Source: JBOGEB01 sp050743125 (lineage in GTDB: Bacteria; Actinomycetota; Nitriliruptoria; Euzebyales; Egibacteraceae). Taken from it: a stretch of DNA of 6,149 nt. The position numbers and the translations under genes are program-made. The stretch is taken from the NCBI GenBank assembly GCA_050743125.1, contig JBOGEB010000229.1:1-6149 (forward strand), in the 5' to 3' direction. Below, piece by piece: positions 1 to 4,954 of the stretch (position 1 is the stretch's first letter; every line of letters begins with the position of its first letter). The notes below the pieces were generated by a model that worked only from the letters and a program-made list of their open reading frames with translations, did no database searches and was not told where the DNA came from.

Positions 1-132
1 GGTGGGACTCAAGTCCCACAGTGCTCGCCCTGCCGACCGAGGGCTTCGTCCTGCGCCTGGGGCGTCGGCGTCGAGGACAGTGCCGACCTCCTTCTCGACG
101 ATCCGTTCGCACCGACGCTTCCAGAGCTCTGA
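1..132 (+). pseudogene. possible 3' end of an unidentified gene, perhaps frameshifted
   Basis: I do not recognise this stretch. Frame 1 stays open from the window edge to a TGA at 130-132 and its last part reads GVGVEDSADLLLDDPFAPTLPEL, an acidic, protein-like tail with G/C-rich third positions. The earlier part of frame 1 looks unlike protein (many Cys, Arg and Pro), whereas frame 3 over about bases 3-58 reads TVLALPTEGFVLRLG with strong third-position G/C. The coding signal therefore seems to switch frame near base 55-60. This could be the C-terminus of an upstream gene carrying a frameshift, a sequencing error, or chance in GC-rich DNA. No family is assigned. Confidence 0.25.
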
Positions 133-149
133 GGGAGCCGCCGATGCTG

Positions 150-181
150 GCCGGGTGAGTACAAAGGCGGCTCACCCCGGC
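150..181 (+). terminator. hairpin, possible terminator of the upstream gene
   Basis: GCCGGGTGAG (150-159) pairs with CTCACCCCGGC (171-181), with one bulged base and an 11-base loop. It lies just downstream of the possible reading frame ending at 132 and upstream of the ABM-like gene. It is followed by an A run rather than a T run, so it is not a classical intrinsic terminator; U-less hairpin terminators are common in actinobacteria. The role is inferred only from position and stem. Confidence 0.35.
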
Positions 182-203
182 AAAAAACCACGCGAACGCG
201 GGA

Positions 204-214
204 TATGCTATGCT
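204..214 (+). promoter_or_regulatory. candidate -10 region for the ABM-like gene
   Basis: Two overlapping copies of TATGCT (204-209 and 209-214) lie about 50 bases before the ATG at 262. This is a locally AT-richer patch and fits a sigma-70-type -10 hexamer in most positions. No convincing -35 element is seen at the right distance, where an A-rich stretch (182-187) lies instead. Position and composition are the only support. Confidence 0.3.
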
Positions 215-261
215 CGCGAGCCGACAACAGCAGCGCAGCATGAGTGAGGACGGGAGAGAAG

Positions 262-561
262 ATGGTTACAAAAGGGCTGCTTGTTCGACTTGAGGCAAAG
301 CCGGGCAAGGAGGCGGATGTTGAGCAATTCCTCCAGGCAGGGCTGTCGCTCGTCCAAGACGAGCGGGCAACGACCGTGTGGTTCGCGATCCGCCTAGGAC
401 CATCGACGTTCGGCATCTTCGACGCCTTCCCCGACGAGGCGGGCCGGGAGGCGCACCTGTCGGGTCTTGTCGCGAAAGCCCTGACGGAACAGGGTCCCGA
501 CCTCTTCGCGCAGCCGCCCACCATCGAGAAGGTCGACGTGCTCGCGGCCAAGCTTCCCTAA
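262..561 (+). CDS. ABM-like (antibiotic biosynthesis monooxygenase fold) protein
   Basis: This 99-residue protein starts MVTKGLLVRLEAKPGKE and ends VEKVDVLAAKLP-like (actual end IEKVDVLAAKLP). The pattern is that of small single-domain proteins of the ABM superfamily, which have a dimeric ferredoxin-like alpha/beta fold: a first strand LLVRLEA (6-12), a helix with the PGKE turn (14-17), a middle strand TVWFAIRLG (38-46), the segment FGIFDAFPDEAGREAHLSG (50-68) with His65, and a closing strand near 87-96. Trp40 and His65 are candidate conserved residues. Members are often annotated as quinol monooxygenases, but many have no proven reaction, so substrate is unknown; the protein is presumably cytoplasmic, with no signal peptide or membrane segment. 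I chose ATG 262 over GTG 244 because GGGAG at 252-256 is well placed as a ribosome binding site. It stands alone, about 570 bases before the polysaccharide operon, and nothing links it to that operon. Confidence 0.8.
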   Translation: MVTKGLLVRLEAKPGKEADVEQFLQAGLSLVQDERATTVWFAIRLGPSTFGIFDAFPDEAGREAHLSGLVAKALTEQGPDLFAQPPTIEKVDVLAAKLP

Positions 562-635
562 GACCGTGTGTCGAACATAGACGGGACGATGTGCACTTTC
601 AGCAAGGCTGCCGGAGCCCACGTCTGACTGGACTC

Positions 636-655
636 CGAGGACGCCCGCGTCCTCG
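636..655 (+). terminator. hairpin downstream of the ABM-like gene
   Basis: CGAGGACGC (636-644) and GCGTCCTCG (647-655) are perfect inverted arms separated by two bases, so a stem of about 8 bp with a 4-base loop can form. It lies 75 bases after the stop codon of the ABM-like gene. There is no T run after it. It may act as a U-less terminator for that gene, or be a chance GC-rich palindrome. Confidence 0.35.
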
Positions 656-848
656 TCCGGGTGGCCAGCCCGCGCCCGGCGACTGGGATCCGCAGCCGGT
701 CACTGACCCAGTGCTGTATCGGGCGGGGCTAGTGAGACGGCCTCGCCCAGGCGCCACCCGCGTCCGTCAGGGCAACGGCGCCAGGCACGCCTCATTAGGG
801 TTCCTTACGGCTTTGGGGTAGGAGAAAACCGCGCCACCCAGAGGGGCG

Positions 849-885
849 ATACGCGCTTGTGGCAAATATCGCCACAAGCGCGTAT
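849..885 (+). terminator. perfect 15-bp hairpin, terminator or protein-binding dyad
   Basis: ATACGCGCTTGTGGC (849-863) and GCCACAAGCGCGTAT (871-885) are exact reverse complements around the 7-base loop AAATATC, giving a very stable stem. On the + strand it runs into TTTGG, a weak U tract, so termination of any transcript from the left is plausible. It lies roughly 290 bases after the ABM-like gene and 110 before the operon promoter, so insulation of the operon from upstream read-through is one reading; an operator is another. Confidence 0.55.
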
Positions 886-937
886 TTGGCCTCACCAGCA
901 TCTATCGGGACGTTCATCCCCGTAGGCATCAGCCCAC

Positions 938-960
938 CGAAATCTCATCTGTGGATTTCG
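938..960. repeat. 7-bp inverted repeat upstream of the operon promoter
   Basis: CGAAATC (938-944) and GATTTCG (954-960) are exact inverted arms separated by 9 bases. The centre lies about 50 bases upstream of the -10 hexamer at 995-1000, where activators commonly bind. The arms are unrelated in sequence to the next dyad, although the spacing between arms is the same. A regulator site is possible but unproven. Confidence 0.35.
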
Positions 961-978
961 ACTCAATAGCCTAGCACC

Positions 979-1005
979 AGCTGACTAGGTGTGTTATAGT
1001 CAGCT
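979..1005. promoter_or_regulatory. operator-like dyad overlapping the operon promoter
   Basis: AGCTGACTA (979-987) and TAGTCAGCT (997-1005) are perfect 9-bp inverted arms around a 9-base spacer. The right arm overlaps the candidate -10 hexamer TATAGT (995-1000). A third, direct GTCAGC lies at 1020-1025. The GTCAGC half-sites are centred at about 982, 1001 and 1022, so they fall on nearly the same face of the helix. This is the layout expected for a dimeric repressor blocking the promoter; no regulator gene is present in the window. Confidence 0.5.
992..1000 (+). promoter_or_regulatory. extended -10 promoter of the exopolysaccharide operon
   Basis: TGTTATAGT matches the extended -10 pattern (TG, one base, then TATAGT, five of six to TATAAT). 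The region about 17 bases upstream (TAGCAC, 972-977) is a poor -35, which extended -10 promoters tolerate. Transcription would start near 1006-1008, leaving a leader of about 130 bases before ATG 1135. It is the best promoter-like sequence in front of the operon and is overlapped by a dyad. Confidence 0.5.
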
Positions 1006-1122
1006 ACAGAAGAGATGTTGTCAGCATTTTCTGTGAACAATCGGTTAATGGGGTGGGAGGCGGTTGCGGGAAATCATCTGCGTTGATCACCAAGCTTGAG
1101 TTTCGTAAAAGGGACAACACAC

Positions 1123-1150
1123 GGGGGGTCATCGATGAGGGGGGTCATCG
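1123..1150 (+). repeat. 12-bp direct repeat straddling the start codon
   Basis: GGGGGGTCATCG occurs at 1123-1134 and again at 1139-1150, separated by ATGA, a 16-base period. The first copy supplies the only G-rich ribosome-binding-like run upstream of ATG 1135; the second lies within codons 2-6 of the dehydrogenase. It looks like a small tandem duplication. Confidence 0.7.
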
Positions 1151-2133
1151 TTGTTGTTGGATCCGGTGTCGTGGGCACCGCGACCGGCAAGGGGTTGCGG
1201 AGCCGGGGCCATCAGGTCACGTTCGTCGACATCGACCCGCAGCGGCTTGCCCAGCTGCGCCGCGAAGGTTTGGACGCAAGCGACGTGGTGTTGCTCGGCG
1301 ACGAGCCTACGGTCGTGTTCCTGACACTGCCCACGCCCAACGACGGCAGGCGCTGGGACCTGCGCCCGCTGCTCGCGGGTACCGGCGCTGTCGGTGAGGC
1401 GCTGCGGCGCAGCGAGGGCTTCCACACCGTAGTGGTGCGCTCGACGGTGCCGCCGGGGACCACCGAGCGGGTGGTCCAGCCGCTGTTGGAGCAACGCAGC
1501 GGCAAGACGGCAGGTGAGGGGTTCGCGCTGGCATCCAATCCGGAGTTCCTGAGAGCCCGGTGCGCGCTGGAAGACTTTCTCAACCCGCGGATGACCGTGA
1601 TCGGCGCGCGCAGCCGCCGGACACAGGAGCGTCTGCACGACCTGCTGGCCCCGTTCGGAGGTGAGATCCGGCAGTTCGACGACCCAGCCGAGTCCGAGAT
1701 GATCAAGTGCGCGCACAACCTGTACAACGCCGCCAAGATCAGCTTCTGGAACGAGCTGTGGCAGGTCGCGCACGCGATGGGCGCCGACCCCGTCGAGGTC
1801 GCCGGCACCGTGGCGCGCTCGGCGGAGGCGTCGTTCAACCCCGAGTACGGGATCTGCGGCGGCGCGCCGTACGGTGGCGCGTGCTTGCCCAAGGACGTAA
1901 AAGGGTTCCTCGGCTTCGCGGCCGAGTTGGGCGTGGATGTGCCCCTGATCGCCGCGGTCGACGAGGTCAACGAGCGCATGCGCGCCCTGCACGGGTCTGT
2001 AGAGGCGATTCCCACAGCCCAGCCAGCCCCGCTTGACGAGGACCCGTCCGGGGAGGGCACCCGGCTGGCGCTCGCGGGCGTCGGCAGCAACGGGCACCCT
2101 GACCGCGTGCGTCCCGCCGGCACCGATGGGTGA
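1135..2133 (+). CDS. UDP-glucose/GDP-mannose dehydrogenase family protein lacking most of the C-terminal domain
   Basis: Enzymes of this family oxidise a nucleotide sugar (UDP-glucose or GDP-mannose) twice with NAD to a nucleotide-uronic acid in the cytoplasm. In this 332-residue protein the Rossmann glycine motif GSGVVG is at 9-14 with Asp32 at the end of strand 2, followed by LPTP (65-68), STVPPGTT (103-110), SNPEFLR (134-140), the Lys191/Asn195 motif in EMIKCAHN, and the catalytic cysteine in GGACLPKD (Cys250). The NAD and central domains are thus intact. Family members usually have about 430-450 residues; here the last ~100 are missing. The tail at 310-326, RLALAGVGSNGHPDRVR, resembles only the first strand and loop of the C-terminal nucleotide-sugar-binding domain. 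ATG 1135 is chosen because the fold begins directly after it and a G run precedes it; TTG 1096 would add 13 unlikely residues. Its stop overlaps the synthase start by 8 bases. UDP-glucose versus GDP-mannose specificity cannot be read, and activity without the missing domain is doubtful. Confidence 0.88.
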   Translation: MRGVIVVVGSGVVGTATGKGLRSRGHQVTFVDIDPQRLAQLRREGLDASDVVLLGDEPTVVFLTLPTPNDGRRWDLRPLLAGTGAVGEALRRSEGFHTVVVRSTVPPGTTERVVQPLLEQRSGKTAGEGFALASNPEFLRARCALEDFLNPRMTVIGARSRRTQERLHDLLAPFGGEIRQFDDPAESEMIKCAHNLYNAAKISFWNELWQVAHAMGADPVEVAGTVARSAEASFNPEYGICGGAPYGGACLPKDVKGFLGFAAELGVDVPLIAAVDEVNERMRALHGSVEAIPTAQPAPLDEDPSGEGTRLALAGVGSNGHPDRVRPAGTDG

Positions 2134-4954
2134 GCTAGCCCGCTATATCCCGCTGGGAATTCTGGGGCTCATCCGCTGGGTCAGCTGGCTGCTGCGGCGC
2201 ATCCCGGCCGCGCTGTACCGGCCGGTGCTCAACGGCCACCACGAGCCCTTGAGCATCGTGGTGCCGGTGTACGAGGAGGATCCAGCGATCTTCCGCCAGG
2301 CGCTCGACTCGTGGCTGGCCAACGACGTCGTCGAGGTCATCTGCGTGATCGACGAGACCGACCTGGCCTGCCAAGCCGTCGCCTCGGAGTTTCCGGTCAC
2401 CGTGATCATCACCTCTGTGCCCGGCAAGCGGGACGCGCTGCGCCGGGGATGGGAGGCGGCCTCCACGCCTCTGGTGGCGTTGGTGGACTCGGACACGATC
2501 TGGTCGTCGCAGGTCGCCCGGCAGGTGATGATGCCGTTCGCCGACGAGCGTGTGGGCGCGGTCGGCACGCGCCAGAACGTATTCGAGCCGCGCACGTTCT
2601 GGCAGCACGTCAACGACATGTACCTGGACTACCGGTACTTCGACGAGAACGCTTCCCAAACCGTGGTGGGCCAGGCCATGTCGTGCGTGTCCGGGCGCAC
2701 TGCGGTGTATCGCCGTGAGCTGCTCCTGCGCTACAGCGCGGCATTCATGAGCGAGCGTTTCCTGGGCGTGCCGTGCATGTCCGGGGACGACAAGCGGCTG
2801 ACCACGCTCGTCCTGGAGGGCGGTCACCACACTGTGCTGCAGCGCAACGCCCGGGTGTGGTCGACGTTCCCGCAGGACGCGCGCACGTTCTTCAGGCAGC
2901 GGCTGCGTTGGTCACGGAACACCTGGCGCAGCGACCTGCGCGCGCTGTGGAGCGGCTGGGTGTTCCACCATCCCTTCCTGGCGTTCTCGATGATCGACAA
3001 GGGGATCAGCTCGTTCACGCTGCTCGTATCGCCGTTCTACATGGGGCTGGCGCTGGTCCGTAAGGACTGGGGCGTCGCGGCTATCCTGGCCGGGTGGTGG
3101 CTGGCCAGCCGCTCGGCCAAGATGCTGCCGCACTTGGAGCGCAAGCCTCGTCACGCGTTCACGATGATGCCGCTGTTCGTTCTGCTCACGTTCGTGATGG
3201 CACTGGTCAAGATCTTCGCGCTGCTGACCATACGCAAGCAGCGCTGGCTGACCCGCGACGTCGAGGTCTCAGCCAAGACCAAGACCCTTCGCCGCACGAC
3301 GGCGTTACCCGCTGTCCTCGCGCTCATGCTGCTCGTGGCCCTGCCCGCACGGGGCGACGCGACCGAGCCCAAAGTCGCCCCCACGACCGAGCCCAAGGTC
3401 GAGCACAAGATCGACCCCAGAGTCGAGCCCAAAGTCGAGCGCAACACGGTGCGCATAGAGCCCCACCAGTTCGCGATCCTCACCAGCCCGAAGCAGCTCG
3501 CCGGCAACCCTCGTCGGCACGTCGTCGTCCGGCCTGCGCAGCTGGACCTGATGGCTGGGGCGACGGTCACCTGGAGCCGGTCCTTCAACGGTCGCGACAC
3601 GTCCTTGGAGGCCATCGCGTCCGCGATGGCCTCCAGCCCGGACCCGACGCTCATCGCCGAAACCTCACCCGGGGTCTATCTCCTGGAGGTGGCGCTGACC
3701 CAGGCGCCGGGCACGCGCATCGCCTTCGCTGCCCCGCGCGTGCGCGAGATCCGTCTGGCCGACCGCCAAGAGGTGTACCTCACCGGGGTCGGCGCCGAGG
3801 CGTTGTTCCGTGGGGTGCACGTCACCTCGTGGGACGCGGTGCACCAGGGGCCGAGCACCGATCCGGGCACGATGCGGCCGTTCATCGCGTACGCGGGGGG
3901 ATCGACCCTGCGTGTCGTCGATGCCGAGGTCTCGCACCTGGGCTCGGATCGCGCGAAGGCGTACGGCATTTCCTGGACTGATGGCTCGACCGGCGAGTTT
4001 GTGAATTCGAAGTCCCACGACAACTTTTTCGGCCTCTACGCGAACAACGCACGGAACGTCGTGGTGCGGAACAGCGTCTTCCATCACAACATCCTGTACG
4101 GCATCGACCCGCACACCGACACCACAGGGTTGGTCGTGGTCGGCAACAAGTCCTACGCCAACGGCCTGCACGGCATCATCTTCTCGGAAGGCGTGCGGGA
4201 CGGGCTCGTGCGTGACAACCACAGCTACGACAACCGCGGCCACGGGATCATGATGGATGAGCTGTCGGTTGGGAACGTGATCGAGAACAACGTGGTCGAG
4301 CGCAATGCCGTTGACGGCATCGTCGTCACCGGCTCGGACCACACGGTCATTCGCGGCAACACGGTGCGCGGCCACCGCGTCGGCATCCGCCTGAACCAGG
4401 CCAGCACCGGTACCCGCATCACCGACAATCGGATCATGGGCAACGGTCGCGGAGTGCAGATCCACGACGGGGCGTCCGCGACCACGCTGCATCGCAACCT
4501 CGTCGCGGACTCCGAGGGCGCGGCGTTCGACATCGACGCGGACGGGGTGACCAGCGCAGCAGATGTGATCACCCGTGCTGCCGTGGGGTTCAAGACGACG
4601 AGGCGGATCGACATCATCAGCGCGGACATCACCGGGGTAAGCCAGGGGATCCTCGTGAGCGCCCCCGGCGCGGCTACAGTCAGCGGCTCTCGAATCCACG
4701 CCGCCGTCGTGGGCGTCGCGGGTGACGGACGGTTGACCTTGCGCCACTCGCTGGTCGAGTCCCGTCTCCCGGTCGACGCAAAGGTGCGGTTGCTGCTGTC
4801 CGGCAACCAGTTCATCGTTCCGCCGCAACCGCTGGTGATGGCGGGGTTGGGAATGTTGGCTGCGGCGATCGTCCTGCACCAAGTCCAGCGCTGGCGTGAG
4901 CGAGACAGCCGCCGCCGCGCGGTCGCTGCGGCCTGGTCGCAAGGCAGCGGATGA
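2126..4954 (+). CDS. processive glycosyltransferase 2 fused to an AlgG-like C5-epimerase beta-helix
   Basis: This 942-residue membrane protein appears to polymerise a uronic-acid-type sugar and modify the product. After an N-terminal membrane segment (about 6-23), the GT2 domain shows SIVVPVYEE (43-51), GKRDALRRG, the DSD metal/nucleotide motif (121-123), SGDDKRLT (219-226) and QRLRW (258-262), the QxxRW signature of processive synthases such as hyaluronan, cellulose and chitin-oligosaccharide synthases. Membrane segments follow near 294-311, 315-328, 345-367 and 393-408, then an EPKV-repeat linker (411-440). The region from about 513 to 890 resembles AlgG: RPFIAYAGG (584-592), AKAYGIS (610-616), YGIDPH (658-663), LHGIIFS (681-687). 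A final membrane segment (about 902-918) ends in an Arg-rich tail. The positive-inside rule places the beta-helix outside, though the total segment count is uncertain. ATG 2126 overlaps the previous stop by 8 bases without a clear ribosome binding site, suggesting translational coupling; TTG 2033 is an unlikely alternative. The product could be alginate-, hyaluronan- or glucuronan-like. Confidence 0.85.
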   Translation: MGELARYIPLGILGLIRWVSWLLRRIPAALYRPVLNGHHEPLSIVVPVYEEDPAIFRQALDSWLANDVVEVICVIDETDLACQAVASEFPVTVIITSVPGKRDALRRGWEAASTPLVALVDSDTIWSSQVARQVMMPFADERVGAVGTRQNVFEPRTFWQHVNDMYLDYRYFDENASQTVVGQAMSCVSGRTAVYRRELLLRYSAAFMSERFLGVPCMSGDDKRLTTLVLEGGHHTVLQRNARVWSTFPQDARTFFRQRLRWSRNTWRSDLRALWSGWVFHHPFLAFSMIDKGISSFTLLVSPFYMGLALVRKDWGVAAILAGWWLASRSAKMLPHLERKPRHAFTMMPLFVLLTFVMALVKIFALLTIRKQRWLTRDVEVSAKTKTLRRTTALPAVLALMLLVALPARGDATEPKVAPTTEPKVEHKIDPRVEPKVERNTVRIEPHQFAILTSPKQLAGNPRRHVVVRPAQLDLMAGATVTWSRSFNGRDTSLEAIASAMASSPDPTLIAETSPGVYLLEVALTQAPGTRIAFAAPRVREIRLADRQEVYLTGVGAEALFRGVHVTSWDAVHQGPSTDPGTMRPFIAYAGGSTLRVVDAEVSHLGSDRAKAYGISWTDGSTGEFVNSKSHDNFFGLYANNARNVVVRNSVFHHNILYGIDPHTDTTGLVVVGNKSYANGLHGIIFSEGVRDGLVRDNHSYDNRGHGIMMDELSVGNVIENNVVERNAVDGIVVTGSDHTVIRGNTVRGHRVGIRLNQASTGTRITDNRIMGNGRGVQIHDGASATTLHRNLVADSEGAAFDIDADGVTSAADVITRAAVGFKTTRRIDIISADITGVSQGILVSAPGAATVSGSRIHAAVVGVAGDGRLTLRHSLVESRLPVDAKVRLLLSGNQFIVPPQPLVMAGLGMLAAAIVLHQVQRWRERDSRRRAVAAAWSQGSG
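3362..3445 (+). repeat. EPKV repeat linker between synthase and beta-helix
   Basis: The codons for residues 413-440 of the fusion protein encode EPKV at 414-417, 422-425 and 434-437, plus a degenerate DPRV at 430-433. The DNA shows the unit GAGCCCAAAGTCG at 3365-3377 and 3425-3437, and a one-base variant at 3389-3401. Spacings of 8, 8 and 4 residues point to expansion of a short unit. Pro and alternating charged residues suggest an extended, flexible tether outside the membrane. Confidence 0.75.

Larger units (their letters stand above)
562..1134. other. long intergenic region with several inverted repeats and a promoter
   Basis: No convincing gene is seen here on either strand. Bases 562-820 are GC-rich with no frame of coherent protein character; the open frames running through are shadows or chance. 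From about 820 the composition becomes markedly more AT-rich, and a series of dyads occurs (849-885, 938-960, 979-1005) leading to a candidate promoter at 992-1000 and an untranslated leader of about 130 bases before the ATG at 1135. I could not match the leader to a riboswitch class. The length and density of dyads suggest that the operon is transcriptionally regulated. Confidence 0.6.

Noticed and set aside
9..551. 180-codon open frame on the minus strand over the ABM-like gene
   Set aside because: It is antisense to a recognisable protein, has no family character (Ser/Arg/Pro-rich) and no ribosome binding site; long antisense frames are common in GC-rich DNA.
378..821. 147-codon + strand frame running past the ABM-like gene
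   Set aside because: It overlaps the ABM-like gene out of frame, and its extension to 821 is Arg/Pro/Gly-rich without domain character.
1018..1049. Alternative promoter TTGTCA with GTTAAT
   Set aside because: The -35 is good, but the spacer would be 20 bases and the -10 is weak; the extended -10 at 992-1000 is better.
1006..1134. Possible riboswitch in the operon leader
   Set aside because: I compared it by eye with what I remember of the cyclic di-GMP and cyclic di-AMP classes and found no matching core; a covariance-model search would be needed to claim one.
2033..2125. TTG start giving the synthase 31 extra residues
   Set aside because: The added residues are Arg/Ala/Gly-rich, lie wholly inside the dehydrogenase gene, and precede the natural membrane segment that follows ATG 2126.
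3665..4942. 425-codon minus-strand frame opposite the beta-helix domain
   Set aside because: Its His/Asp/Val/Arg-rich composition is that of a shadow of the + strand beta-helix codons; the + strand reading has clear AlgG-like motifs.
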